Assembly: GCA_938041955.1 (NCBI GenBank)
Contig: CALISD010000159.1
Location: forward strand, 1-41,851
Direction of reading: 5' to 3'
Length of the DNA stretch: 41,851 bases
Source of the DNA: an uncultured Granulosicoccaceae bacterium
Lineage (GTDB): Bacteria > Pseudomonadota > Gammaproteobacteria > Granulosicoccales > Granulosicoccaceae
In this document: positions 1 to 9,996 of the stretch, in pieces
How the letters are laid out: each line of letters opens with the position of its first letter
Position numbering within the stretch: position 1 is the stretch's first letter
Translations under genes and position numbers: made by a program
The notes under the pieces: generated by a model
Databases searched by the model: none
Seen by the model: only the letters and a program-made list of their open reading frames with translations
What the model was told of the DNA's origin: nothing

Positions 1-3000
1 AGGCTACCACCGCGATAACTATTACCGAAGTGCGCTGATACTGCTACGTTGTCTTCGTCTGTGTTGGCAATGGCGTAGAGGTCAGAGCTTAGTCGATTGT
101 GCTGATAGTCCACTTCGATACCAATATCGGCTGCAGACAAAGTGTGTCTCAGTGACAGACCTGCCTCTGTTATTTGCAGTTCTCCGACTTCTCTTTGTGT
201 CATCAAGCCGGTGTAGTAGCCGGGTCGGGCGCCCCTGATTGACATCATGTGTTCACGAGCTACGTTGCGTTCGGATTCGGTGCTTGAGTTAGCTAGTGTG
301 TTTTTAGCAAGAATATAGGCTTCACGTTCGTATCCAAGCTTGCGGAGTGCGAGTAATTCGTCACCACTGGAAAGTGATTCTTTCGAACTGGCCAGAATCT
401 CTTTGATAACCGGCAGGTCGTTGTCGCCAAGTGCCAGTGCCAGCCGTTGCCATACCGGTGTCTCCAGTCTGCGTTCATGCATTTTGGTCATCACCAGGCG
501 TGCGTAGTCGTTCCGCTGTGTGGCCAGGTACCATGAAGTTGCCAGCTCTCGACGCCATGCGCTTTCCTGCGGCGTACTGTGTTCAATACCGTCGACAAGG
601 CGCTGGGTCCATGCTTCGTTTTCTGCGGCACTTCCATAGGTTCGCAACAGTGAAATATAGTCTCTGCCGAGGTCGTCAATCTTGCCGTCTGCCTCCGCCA
701 TCACTTGTGGTACCAGCTGTTGCATTGTGAATTTTCGAACTTTGTAGGCGTGCGTGTTGTTGCCAGACAGTTCGAGCGCTGCAGCAAAGGACAGCAGGAC
801 ATTGTAATCATGGTCGCCTTTAGCCATTAGCTTGCTGAACCAGCGCAGGCTCGTTTTTGCATCTTTAGCTCTTAAATAGCCGACGGCATAAGGGTTCCAC
901 AGTGCGGGAACCTCTGCTGCTACGGATTCGTATTTATCAAGCGTTGCAAGCAATGTGGCATCGTCTGTGTCGTTGCCTAATAATGTCCATATGAGCCCTG
1001 CCATGGCATCGGTGTTGTCTGGAAATAGATCCAGTGTGCTGCGATAGGTATCTAATGATGCCTGGGTATCGGATTTACGGTTGTAGTGTTCTGCAACGGT
1101 TAGCCAGTACTCCGGAACTTCACGAACTTTGATGAGATCGCCAGTGGCATCCAGAAAACGTTCGTAGTGTGGGTAGATGTTTTCATTTAGTGCAAGGTTT
1201 ATTGCTGTGAGTAAAAATGAAATGTTATCGGTGTCTTTCCACAGATTTTCTGCAGTCTTAATTGCCTGCTCGTAGTTATTTTTATCAATTAAAGATTGCA
1301 CGAGGCGGCGGCCACTGAGTTCACCGAATCTATCTGCATCAAGTTTGTCCAGATACGGTGCTGCTGCAAACACGAGTTCCGGTTTGCGATAGCGCCAACC
1401 GAGTTCGGTCAGCAAGGCTAGCTGATATTGATTAGCAATGTTGCTGTTGAACTGGGTGATCTGGTCTGTAACCGCTGCAGCTTCAGTGGGTCGTTTTAAT
1501 CTCCACAGAAGCTCCATTCGGCTAAGTGATTCCTCAGCGGATCGGCCGAAGCGGTTGGCAAATTGTTCCCAGCTTGCCAGTGCTTCATCATACTTCAAGT
1601 GCTTGGTATGTAGTGTTGCGATCTCACGAAGCAACATGGCGTCGTTAGCGCCACCCATCATTTCTTCCAGTGCAGATACCGCCAGCTGAGGTGAGCCATC
1701 CTGTTCGTACAGTTTTACGAGCTTTTGAAGTTCCTCTGTGCTCAAAGGATGACTACGCGCGATTCTATGTAAGGCGGTTGCGGCAGTGAGTGAGTCCCAG
1801 TTGAGCTCTGCAAGGCGCAATAGTTCCCGGTCGTTATCTACTGAGGGATTATTTTCGGCTAACCACGTACGTTGCTTCATGGCGTTATCTACGTTGCCAG
1901 TCCATTCCTCAAGTTGGGCAACACGCAACCGGTTAGCAGGGTCAAGCGGATCTTGCTCAAGTAATTTTTTACTGAAATCCAACGCTTCCGGAAGACGTTT
2001 ACTGGCTAATGCAAAATTAACCTGTCGACCCATGGCATCGGTGTCGTGCGGGCGTAGAGCCAGGAGTTCCTCGTTCCATTCCATGGCTTGCTGAGTTAAA
2101 CCCATGCTGGTCGCCAGTGAAATGCCTTCAAGAAGTTCTTCGCCGCTGTTTGGATTTGCAGCGATCCGTTCAAACATAGTGTTCAATGCTTCTTCGTTGC
2201 GACCCGCTGCAATCAACAGGTTTTGCCGGCGACGATTGAGTTGCGGTTTGTATTCGTCATCGCTTAGATTTCGAATAGTCAGTACGTATTCTGCCGCAAT
2301 TCCCGGCTGGTTAGAGCCTTCGGCCCACTTGACGGCTTTTTCCAGCCAAAAGACTGCTCTGTTACCATCGACTTCTGACAGTCTGGCGTAAAGAGGGAAG
2401 GCCAGGTCTGGTCTTTCATTCGCCAGTGCAAAGTTTGCGGCGCTTTCAATTGAGCTTTTGTCTCGCGGAACAGATGCGATGAGAGATTCCAGTGTCGATG
2501 TTGCTGCAAGCTTCTTCCCGTGGGAGAAGTGAAGTCTACTCAGTCTTATGGCAAGCTTGGTTGAATGAACCGGGTCCTCCGAGCTTGCGATTGCACTCTT
2601 ATAGCAGCCGACAGATTGGCCATAAAGACCGGATCTTTCCAGCACTCGTGCACATTGCTCATAGTGCTCAGCATCTTTCAAAGGATCTGTTGACGCCATT
2701 AGTTTGTAATAGCGAGCGGACAATTCAGGTTGGCCAAGATCGGCGCTGAATTCAGCGGCCTGAGTGAGTGTGCCTTCATCGTGCAACACCGGGGTTTCAT
2801 ATAGATCATTCATCAAGCCAACCAGATTGGCCTTGTATGAAGCAGACCTTGCCTCGTTCTTAGCGCCGTAGAATCCAGCGGATGCTGTTTGAAGGTCGAG
2901 TAGGAATTGGTCTTTCGGGTCAAGCGCGAGGCTTGGACGCTGTGCCATAAGCATGCGTGCTTGTTTCCATTTTTTTCCGCGAACCATATCGTGAATCAGT

Positions 3001-3224
3001 GATAGCATTTCTTTGTCTGAAAGATCACCTGATGCATCTCGTGCCTTGATATATGCAAAGTCGAGATCGTCGATATTTTTTTCACCGGCGTTGTTCGTCG
3101 CCTTATAAGTAAAGGTTTCACGCGACGGCATCAGTACGATGAATGCTATCGTTAGCAGTAACGCGATACTTAAAAGGTGTAAGCGCGGTATAAGGCTCTC
3201 ACGTTTTACAGTCGATAACGGCAT
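1..3224 (-). CDS. pelB: PelB, outer-membrane Pel export protein (C-terminus cut by window edge)
   Basis: About 1074 codons are visible and the frame is still open at base 3. It starts at an ATG at 3222-3224, inside the end of pelA (26-base overlap). The N-terminus has a basic stretch and one hydrophobic segment (about residues 14-33, HLLSIALLLTIAFIVLM). A long helical repeat region follows, with TPR-like pairs such as MVRGKKWKQARMLMAQRP. The last part inside the window (about residue 980 on) becomes beta-strand rich, e.g. GLSLRHTLSAADIGIEVDYQ, as expected for the start of the export barrel. In the known Pel system PelB spans the periplasm through its TPR scaffold and carries the polymer through its barrel with PelC. 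Most of the barrel lies beyond the left edge. Identity rests on architecture plus the six other pel genes upstream. I spot-checked the frame in several places but did not translate every codon. Confidence 0.9.
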   Translation of the reverse strand, partial: MPLSTVKRESLIPRLHLLSIALLLTIAFIVLMPSRETFTYKATNNAGEKNIDDLDFAYIKARDASGDLSDKEMLSLIHDMVRGKKWKQARMLMAQRPSLALDPKDQFLLDLQTASAGFYGAKNEARSASYKANLVGLMNDLYETPVLHDEGTLTQAAEFSADLGQPELSARYYKLMASTDPLKDAEHYEQCARVLERSGLYGQSVGCYKSAIASSEDPVHSTKLAIRLSRLHFSHGKKLAATSTLESLIASVPRDKSSIESAANFALANERPDLAFPLYARLSEVDGNRAVFWLEKAVKWAEGSNQPGIAAEYVLTIRNLSDDEYKPQLNRRRQNLLIAAGRNEEALNTMFERIAANPNSGEELLEGISLATSMGLTQQAMEWNEELLALRPHDTDAMGRQVNFALASKRLPEALDFSKKLLEQDPLDPANRLRVAQLEEWTGNVDNAMKQRTWLAENNPSVDNDRELLRLAELNWDSLTAATALHRIARSHPLSTEELQKLVKLYEQDGSPQLAVSALEEMMGGANDAMLLREIATLHTKHLKYDEALASWEQFANRFGRSAEESLSRMELLWRLKRPTEAAAVTDQITQFNSNIANQYQLALLTELGWRYRKPELVFAAAPYLDKLDADRFGELSGRRLVQSLIDKNNYEQAIKTAENLWKDTDNISFLLTAINLALNENIYPHYERFLDATGDLIKVREVPEYWLTVAEHYNRKSDTQASLDTYRSTLDLFPDNTDAMAGLIWTLLGNDTDDATLLATLDKYESVAAEVPALWNPYAVGYLRAKDAKTSLRWFSKLMAKGDHDYNVLLSFAAALELSGNNTHAYKVRKFTMQQLVPQVMAEADGKIDDLGRDYISLLRTYGSAAENEAWTQRLVDGIEHSTPQESAWRRELATSWYLATQRNDYARLVMTKMHERRLETPVWQRLALALGDNDLPVIKEILASSKESLSSGDELLALRKLGYEREAYILAKNTLANSSTESERNVAREHMMSIRGARPGYYTGLMTQREVGELQITEAGLSLRHTLSAADIGIEVDYQHNRLSSDLYAIANTDEDNVAVSAHFGNSYRGGS

Positions 3225-5985
3225 CGCCAGTATCCTTTGTTGGAAAGTTAAATCGGGTGTTGCCGTCTGGCGTTAATTGTCCACGAACGGTGTTGCGGTT
3301 CGTGGTTATGTCACAGTAGGTTTTGTCGCCATTTAACTCGACAACTACTGGAATAGCGCCTGAAAAGCTGACGCTGATGGAATTGTCTGCACGCCGCTGC
3401 CAGTGATTAACTTTGGCGTTGGCTGATACCAGGTGGGGTACTTGCGGACGTGTTGATTTCATCCGGAAAGTGGCCACATTTGCGCCGTTGGTATGAATGT
3501 AGGTGGCATCGTGTGTGTTGTTAGTACCTATCAACTCTCTGCTACTGGACAAGTCTGGCCACGAGTTTTTCTTTAAGGTCCGCAGTGATTTTATTGACCC
3601 CAGTCCACTCACTTTCCAACGGCCATCCAGGTAGCGTGCAACACCTGCGGTTCTAAAGTCAGGAACCTTGACGATATATTCGCTCGAGAAGATAGGCATG
3701 ACGTCCTGCTGCATACTCCAATCGTAGATCTCTTCCAATGATCGAAGCGATGCTTTTTTGGTGCCTGCGTAAAAGTGGTAGTAGACGTTTACCGGTTTTA
3801 TGCGGCGTGGAAAGCCAGTCATGTCAAAGGTTTCGATGACACGCCGAAAACCGTCGAACGGACCAAGCCAGTCATTGGTATAAACATTCTCATTTAATAT
3901 CGGGGCGTACACCTGGGTAAAACCATCCACGATGCGGACATTCGGGCTGATGGTTGTGACAGTTGGCGTAGCCTTTGAAATAGTAGTGAAGCCGCCATTC
4001 ATGTTTACTAGTCCGTATTTCTCTCCGGTCGCGATTGCGTCTGCAAGGGGAAGTGCGGTGCCAGTCCATAACAGTACTTTGGTTTTTTTCCCGGGCGGAG
4101 CCAGCGTGGTGTCAATGTAGTGTGCCGACCCGCCGATTTCACGATCCAGATCGAAGTAATAATTTTCAACTTTCAGATTATATTTACCACTGGGTGTTCC
4201 GACACTGATGTCCTGCCAGTCAAACGGATGACTAAAGGTGTGGGTGGCTATCTCGACGTTGTCCATGGCAAAAAGATCGCGTGCAGTTTTTTCCATTAGT
4301 TCGCGACGATCATTAGTTGAATACATTTCTGCCTCAACAATAGAAATTGTATGTGGCAGATTGTAGGGCTCGATTATCTCGTCGCGAATCACCTCTGAAC
4401 CAAGCCTTCGGCCCGGTAGCTCCGCCCATGAGGGCATGGCATCTCCGTCGATATGCGCAAACCAAAGCCGCAATCCGTTTTCTGAAGTGATGTCCGGCAT
4501 CGGGGCGTCATGAAGTTGTAATGCGGTTTGTAAAAATTCAAATGGATCAAGTATCCAATCCTTGATTTCATCCAGACCCAGATCGATAACGGTCGGGTGC
4601 AAGGCAAGTCCGCCCCATGGGCCGGTGACAACGGTGTCCAGCTCTGTACCATGTTTGTCTTTGTAGCGAAGGTAGCTGGTATTGAGCTGGCTGTCGTTAC
4701 GCATCGACATAGTGTATTCATCGATGCGTGACGGAACTGGCGCTTCAAAGCCAACCATGGAGCTGGTGTAGGCCAGCTCTAATGAAAAGGCATGGACATT
4801 GGGTACTGGCCTTATACCTAATTTTTCTGATAGCTCCCCTGTTAACTCTGTGCCTATCGAGCCAAACATCGCCATAGGCAATTGGTCGTCGAGTTGTTTG
4901 TTTAGCCACTTGGGGAATTCTTTGTGATTTACGAATTCACGATTCCAGATAACAACGCCTGCGTAAGCGCCCTTCAGCATGCCTTGCGGCAAACCTTTTG
5001 TCGCTATGTCGTGGTACACCGGTACGTAACCGAAGTACTCGATTGGCATTGCCATCAGTCTATGCACTTCTGACTCATCAATAGCACCATTGGATCTCGA
5101 GTCATAGAACATAATGACCTCTCGAGGGATCACCTCAAGGCTGCCGATGCCGATATAATCCAGGGATGGGTTGGCGACCCACGGAGTGAATCCTAATGCA
5201 GATATTTTATTTGCTACGTCGCGTGCTGCGCTTCTATCGGATGGTGCTACATAGTCAATCGCGATAACATCTATATTGTGCTGGCGTTTTGCCTCGGAGA
5301 GTTTACCGGCGAGCCATAGCCTGTCTTGTTCAGGTACTTGTTCGTAGATTTTAGTTTCGTTGTTCCATCGCGAGAAAAGTGACTCTGCAGCAACTGATTC
5401 GAGGTATGGACCAATTTTGTCCATCACTTCAAAGCCGCGGTTAGAGATTAACCGGATCGATGGGTGGCGATGCTTGATTCGGTAGAGCAGGTTTGCAAGG
5501 GCCGCTTGTTGTGCGCTTCTTGAAGCAGCGTCGGTAGCGCTTATCTGGTAGCTGTCCATGGTATCGAGGAACAGTCCGGCATAACCCTGTTGTACCAAAG
5601 CGTCAACACGTTGTAATAAAAAGCGTTGCCAGTCCTTGTTGGTTAAGTCCATTACCATGCTGTTCCAGCTGGTATTGGTGCCTGTGGTCCATTCGGGTTT
5701 TATAAGATTGGCCCAACTGCGCTGTGGGCTGACTTCCCCCATGCTTAAGTAGGCATAGGCCGAGCTGCCGTGCTGTTTTAGCAGGCTTAACTCTTCGGGT
5801 TTAATGTTTTCAGATTCAAGTACCAATCTGTCAAACTGGGAAAGTGCATTGACTGGCGGTTTAGCGCCATAGAAGAATGCAACACTGCCAGGGTCGCCGT
5901 TCCCGGCCACCGACACGTTCAGTGCGGTGAAAGAGATGCACAGTGCGATAACGAAGTGCAGACTGATTTTACGTAGAAGTAACAT
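3199..5985 (-). CDS. pelA: PelA, Pel polysaccharide deacetylase / glycoside hydrolase
   Basis: 928 residues, close to the roughly 950 of the Pseudomonas protein. A signal peptide is visible (residues 1-27, ending SVAG). The first third is the GH114/GH166-like hydrolase fold: SVAFFYGAKPP near 34, GYAGLFLDTMD near 134-144, and Glu201 in AAESLF, where the known family has its catalytic acid. The deacetylase domain has HIDGD at 511-515 (Asp513, Asp515) and THTFSHPF at 581-588 (His582, His586). These match the Asp-Asp-His-His metal site of the CE18 PelA deacetylase. The family partially de-N-acetylates Pel in the periplasm, which gives the polymer its positive charge, and can also cleave it. The gene sits 14 bases after pelG and overlaps pelB. 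Confidence 0.95.
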   Translation of the reverse strand: MLLLRKISLHFVIALCISFTALNVSVAGNGDPGSVAFFYGAKPPVNALSQFDRLVLESENIKPEELSLLKQHGSSAYAYLSMGEVSPQRSWANLIKPEWTTGTNTSWNSMVMDLTNKDWQRFLLQRVDALVQQGYAGLFLDTMDSYQISATDAASRSAQQAALANLLYRIKHRHPSIRLISNRGFEVMDKIGPYLESVAAESLFSRWNNETKIYEQVPEQDRLWLAGKLSEAKRQHNIDVIAIDYVAPSDRSAARDVANKISALGFTPWVANPSLDYIGIGSLEVIPREVIMFYDSRSNGAIDESEVHRLMAMPIEYFGYVPVYHDIATKGLPQGMLKGAYAGVVIWNREFVNHKEFPKWLNKQLDDQLPMAMFGSIGTELTGELSEKLGIRPVPNVHAFSLELAYTSSMVGFEAPVPSRIDEYTMSMRNDSQLNTSYLRYKDKHGTELDTVVTGPWGGLALHPTVIDLGLDEIKDWILDPFEFLQTALQLHDAPMPDITSENGLRLWFAHIDGDAMPSWAELPGRRLGSEVIRDEIIEPYNLPHTISIVEAEMYSTNDRRELMEKTARDLFAMDNVEIATHTFSHPFDWQDISVGTPSGKYNLKVENYYFDLDREIGGSAHYIDTTLAPPGKKTKVLLWTGTALPLADAIATGEKYGLVNMNGGFTTISKATPTVTTISPNVRIVDGFTQVYAPILNENVYTNDWLGPFDGFRRVIETFDMTGFPRRIKPVNVYYHFYAGTKKASLRSLEEIYDWSMQQDVMPIFSSEYIVKVPDFRTAGVARYLDGRWKVSGLGSIKSLRTLKKNSWPDLSSSRELIGTNNTHDATYIHTNGANVATFRMKSTRPQVPHLVSANAKVNHWQRRADNSISVSFSGAIPVVVELNGDKTYCDITTNRNTVRGQLTPDGNTRFNFPTKDTGDAVIDCKT

Positions 5986-5999
5986 AGTTAAAGCACTCT

Positions 6000-7388
6000 T
6001 CAGGCTGTAGCATCTCGTGGACGCATGAACGTTCTGAATTCGATGTTTTCCAATTCGCTGGACAATAAAAATATGCCGACAAACGCAGTAAGCGTCATGG
6101 AAAGGCCAAAGCCATAGCCGTAGTACTGCGGGCCCATCTGCAGCGTGATCCAGGTGAACGCGCCGTTGCTGACCAATAATGTTAAGGTTAGCCAGAAGGC
6201 ATCGCTCAGGCGATCGAGATAGAACAACACGTTAAGCACCGCGAGCATCAACACTTGTGCAGCAACACCGACCAAATCGATGTAATAAAGATGAATGAAC
6301 TTGTCTGATATGCCAAGCCAGGCGATGATTTTTGGTCCCAACATATAGAGCAGCAGCACAGTTATGCCTTGCACCTTTAATATTTGAAAAATACCTTCAC
6401 GCACCGAAAGAATCATTTCATTGCCGAGTGTTTCTATTTCCTGCAGGCTGGCGTTGCCACGTACTGCATTGAAGAATCCATCGTAGGCTTCAGCAAAGTC
6501 TGTTTCTATGCGAAGTAAAAACACTGCCATGCCCGGGATGATTGAAAGATAGGCGAGAAATATAGGTAGATCGTAAATTAGTGACGCGCGCAGTGGCCCG
6601 ATCACAGCTTCTGAAGTTCCGGGGTTATACCAGAACATAAACTTATCGATCCAAATGCCAAAGTTGTAAAACAAACCGATGAATATCAGTATGGGAAATA
6701 TCTGTTTTCGTTTTAGAAAATCGGCACGGACGGTATTGGTATTGGTCACGGGATGTTCGGGGATTACCACTGTAAGCATTGAAAACAAGAGCATCGCATG
6801 ACCTGCGAGTAAACCACCGAGCAAACCGTTGATACCATAGGGAATCAGAATGATCGACAAACAGACAGTGGTCGCATAACCTGCGGCAAATGCATATAAA
6901 ACCAGTTTGAATTTTTTTAACCCGGCTACGAATATGACCACAATCCACACGTTGTTCAGTGTGACAAAGTTGCCAAGCATCAGGAATTCGTAGCTGAAAC
7001 TTTCATCGAACAGGGTGATCAGTATGGCCAGCCCGATAGCGCCACTAACTATAGTGGTCAGTAGCATTGCGCCGAACAGGTTAGGGTTGATCTCGTTGTC
7101 CTTTCCTTCAAACAGACGATCAGCAATGAAGCGGGTAAACACCAGTTGTAATAAGCCTGAAAGTATCAGTGACACTCCCATCATCCATGTTACGGACGTG
7201 GTGAATTGCTCAACTTCATGACCGCCGATTTTTTGCGAAACTGCGACAATGCCAATCAGCATTACGCCGACGATCGACAACACCCAGGGGCCAGCACTGA
7301 TCAGTCCAGCAAATCCGTAAGCCTTTAGGGAACCGGTGAATGAATCTTCATTCAGGTATTTACGTAACTCAAATCCAATACCAGCCAT
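6000..7388 (-). CDS. pelG: PelG, inner-membrane Pel transporter
   Basis: 462 residues, almost entirely hydrophobic, with about twelve membrane-spanning segments. The opening (MAGIGFELRKYLNEDS, then the first helix with SAGPWVLSI) is highly characteristic of PelG, a member of the MOP/oligosaccharide exporter superfamily. It forms the inner-membrane synthase/transport complex with PelD, PelE and PelF. The ATG at 7386-7388 lies 2 bases after the pelF stop, so translation is probably coupled. Nothing looks broken. Confidence 0.95.
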   Translation of the reverse strand: MAGIGFELRKYLNEDSFTGSLKAYGFAGLISAGPWVLSIVGVMLIGIVAVSQKIGGHEVEQFTTSVTWMMGVSLILSGLLQLVFTRFIADRLFEGKDNEINPNLFGAMLLTTIVSGAIGLAILITLFDESFSYEFLMLGNFVTLNNVWIVVIFVAGLKKFKLVLYAFAAGYATTVCLSIILIPYGINGLLGGLLAGHAMLLFSMLTVVIPEHPVTNTNTVRADFLKRKQIFPILIFIGLFYNFGIWIDKFMFWYNPGTSEAVIGPLRASLIYDLPIFLAYLSIIPGMAVFLLRIETDFAEAYDGFFNAVRGNASLQEIETLGNEMILSVREGIFQILKVQGITVLLLYMLGPKIIAWLGISDKFIHLYYIDLVGVAAQVLMLAVLNVLFYLDRLSDAFWLTLTLLVSNGAFTWITLQMGPQYYGYGFGLSMTLTAFVGIFLLSSELENIEFRTFMRPRDATA

Positions 7389-7390
7389 GG

Positions 7391-8971
7391 TTACAGACCT
7401 CCCGCTTGTTTCAACGGTTGTGCGTTAGCTATTTGATCAAGATAGATGGAGTGATAGCGCTCCAGCATGTCTTTCTCGTCGTAGTATTTTTCAACTCGAG
7501 TAATGCCGGCGTCGCGTGCTGCACGCCATTTTTTGTCATCGGTCAATAACGGGATAACCGCTTCTGCGAAGGCTGCCGGATTGGCAATTGGTACAATTGC
7601 ACCTGCTGCACCTATAGCGCGATCTTCTTCGGTGTCTCCGTAGATCAATTCACTGCAGCTACCCACATCGGTAGTGACTGAGGGAATGCCTGCAGCAAAG
7701 CCTTCAAGTGTTGTCAGTGGCTGGCCTTCTGAAACGGAAGTCAGTACAGTTAAGCCGAGCTGTGGAAAGATATCGGTGAGTTTTTGAAAACCCAGAAACT
7801 TAACAGAATCATCTAAACCAAAACTAGTGAGCAGCGCTTTGCACTCCTCAACATAAGCGGGATCTTCTTCTTCAGGGCCCACCAGCCATCCCTGAGCATC
7901 AGGAACTTTGGCGCGAATGATTCGCATGGCCCGAATAAAAGTTTTAATGTCTTTAATAGGCACAATACGACCGATCAGTGCCAGTACGGGAGGAACCGGT
8001 GCATCGTCAGCGCGTCGGATTTGCTTTAGGTTCTGCACCGAGACACCATTGGGAATAATAGTTAGACGCGAATCCGGGGCGCCGTCTTCAATTTGCCTTA
8101 AGCGATTACCGTTATACAGCGTGTAAATATGATCTGCCGCGCTGTAAGACATGCGGCCAAGTGATCTGAAAAACCGTATCCATGTTTGTCTCAGGTACCC
8201 CATGCTGTCATCCAGACCTACGCGGAATGGATCCATTTCTTCAGGAATCCAGTCAACATGCGCAAGATCGATCTCGCGTTCCTTGGTGTAAATGCCGTGT
8301 TCAGAAATAATATAGGGTGCGCCGGTTTTGCTTTTTAACATTGCACCGAGGTAGCCTGCATAGCCGGTAGAAACCGAGTGGTACATGTTGGCTGACGGGG
8401 CGTTGTCTACAATCTTTGCCAATGTAAATAGCGGTCCGTGCATTGTTCTGACGGTCCAAAAGAAGTGGTTGAAATCAAGCCCTGCCGGAGCATCGACGTA
8501 TTTCTCTCTGATCGCGTTCCATGATTCATCACTGTGAAATAGGTCGGAGCGGCTAATAGCGTCTTTGCCGCTGGTGAGACTGGTAAAGTCTCGTACGACT
8601 TCCTGCGGTACCTCACCGCTTTGTTGTTCTGAGTCGCTGAGCATGTCATGCAGTTGGCTATTGCGATCAAACAGCGCTGACTTGTCGGATTTGCGTGCCC
8701 AGAATTTTTTCTTCGCTTCAGGTTCACTGTCTGAACCGATCAGGTAATGGTTTTCTATATGAACCACATTGTCCGGAATTTCATAAGCCGGCGCATCGTA
8801 TTCATCCGGGCTTGCACCCAGAAACACGATAGAAAATGTCAGGTCCGGCATGCCCTCGATAAGCTGCTTGACCCAGGTAGACACGCCGCCTCGAACATAC
8901 GGGTAGGTGCCTTCGAGTAGCAGGCATACGTCAGCGTGAACATCGGGGTTAAATTTTGGTGAATCACTCAT
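7391..8971 (-). CDS. pelF: PelF, GT4-family glycosyltransferase for Pel polymerisation
   Basis: 526 residues (Pseudomonas homologue about 507), cytoplasmic and without a signal peptide. The N-terminus reads DVCLLLEGTYPYVRGGVSTW, a PelF signature. The C-terminal Rossmann domain has GRIVPIKDIKTFIRAM and SEGQPLTTLEGFAAG, which contains the EX7E catalytic motif of retaining GT-B enzymes. In the known system PelF uses UDP-activated N-acetylhexosamines to build the polymer at the PelDEG complex. Its ATG overlaps the pelE stop by four bases (ATGA), typical of coupled translation. Confidence 0.95.
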   Translation of the reverse strand: MSDSPKFNPDVHADVCLLLEGTYPYVRGGVSTWVKQLIEGMPDLTFSIVFLGASPDEYDAPAYEIPDNVVHIENHYLIGSDSEPEAKKKFWARKSDKSALFDRNSQLHDMLSDSEQQSGEVPQEVVRDFTSLTSGKDAISRSDLFHSDESWNAIREKYVDAPAGLDFNHFFWTVRTMHGPLFTLAKIVDNAPSANMYHSVSTGYAGYLGAMLKSKTGAPYIISEHGIYTKEREIDLAHVDWIPEEMDPFRVGLDDSMGYLRQTWIRFFRSLGRMSYSAADHIYTLYNGNRLRQIEDGAPDSRLTIIPNGVSVQNLKQIRRADDAPVPPVLALIGRIVPIKDIKTFIRAMRIIRAKVPDAQGWLVGPEEEDPAYVEECKALLTSFGLDDSVKFLGFQKLTDIFPQLGLTVLTSVSEGQPLTTLEGFAAGIPSVTTDVGSCSELIYGDTEEDRAIGAAGAIVPIANPAAFAEAVIPLLTDDKKWRAARDAGITRVEKYYDEKDMLERYHSIYLDQIANAQPLKQAGGL

Positions 8972-9996
8972 GCCCAGAACTCAGCGACGTGTGAAAGAGG
9001 AGGGTAGGCTTTAAATGCCGGGTCAATGTTTGCCAACACTGATTTAAGCTTCTTAAAATCGCGTGAGGTATATGCCGCCTCAGCGATATATGGAATGACT
9101 TTGTCTTGTGGCATACCGAGTTGTTGAGACTGTTCGAACGAATCAGTGGCCATTTTTAACTCACCTTGTTTTAAATAGATTTGCCCAAGCAAAAAGTGAG
9201 CGTTAACGCTTTGTGGTTGAATTTCTACCGCGTTAAAAGCGTGACTTGCGGCGAACCCAAGAAGCTGTTCGCGTGCCACCGGCTCATCGCCTTCCAGTGT
9301 TAACAATTCCCAGTAGTTGTTGGCAATTTGAAGGTGGATATTGGACTTGGCAAAGCCACTCGCACTGTGTGATGCGTTTTCCAGACGTTGAATTTCTTTG
9401 TTGAGCAAGTTGACCTTTTTATCAAGCATTTGATACGCGACCAATCGTATGCGCTCGTTCGAGTGACCCACTGCGCTTTTGAGAATCGGACCCGACTGAC
9501 TGTCTCTTATGTGTCTGGAGGCAACCACTTTGTTGTAGAGGGTTTCGGTGTCTCCATCAAATGCCAGTTGCTCTATGAATCCGCGGCTGTCTAGGCGTGG
9601 ATGTGCGCGACCGATTGGGGCAGCAAAGGGTAAATCAACATTGTCTGTGAATTGCCAGAACTCGTTTTCCCGGTGGCGATACTTTGCCATTGTTGCGCCG
9701 AACGCAATAGATAGGTAGGTACCGGCTGCGCCAAGAAATGGCACGAACACGCCCATGAGAAACAACAGGAAAACAAAAGCCAGTCTGCGCCCGGGAACCA
9801 GGTTTCTTAGCAGAGATGAAATACAAATAGCTGCAAGCAGGCTGGCGATGACATGAATGCCAATCAGCACTTGTTTGTCTAGATCAAAAGTGAGGCTTGC
9901 AAAATAGCCGTTACTATCGATAAGTATGATAGCAATGACCAGCTCAATGGCTAGTGCAAGGCACAGTACTGGTATCCCGAACAGGTTACGCAACAC
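8968..9996 (-). CDS. pelE: PelE, inner-membrane TPR protein of the Pel synthase
   Basis: 342 residues (Pseudomonas homologue about 330), starting at GTG inside the end of pelD (11-base overlap). Two or three hydrophobic segments lie in the first ~105 residues (FGIPVLCLALAIELVIAIILI; LASLLAAICISSLL; FVFLLFLMGVFVPFLG). A soluble part follows with helical repeats, including a TPR-like stretch SVNAHFLLGQIYLKQGELKM near residue 265. PelE is thought to scaffold PelD, PelF and PelG on the cytoplasmic face. Sequence conservation is lower in this family, so the call leans on architecture and position. Confidence 0.88.
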   Translation of the reverse strand: MLRNLFGIPVLCLALAIELVIAIILIDSNGYFASLTFDLDKQVLIGIHVIASLLAAICISSLLRNLVPGRRLAFVFLLFLMGVFVPFLGAAGTYLSIAFGATMAKYRHRENEFWQFTDNVDLPFAAPIGRAHPRLDSRGFIEQLAFDGDTETLYNKVVASRHIRDSQSGPILKSAVGHSNERIRLVAYQMLDKKVNLLNKEIQRLENASHSASGFAKSNIHLQIANNYWELLTLEGDEPVAREQLLGFAASHAFNAVEIQPQSVNAHFLLGQIYLKQGELKMATDSFEQSQQLGMPQDKVIPYIAEAAYTSRDFKKLKSVLANIDPAFKAYPPLSHVAEFWA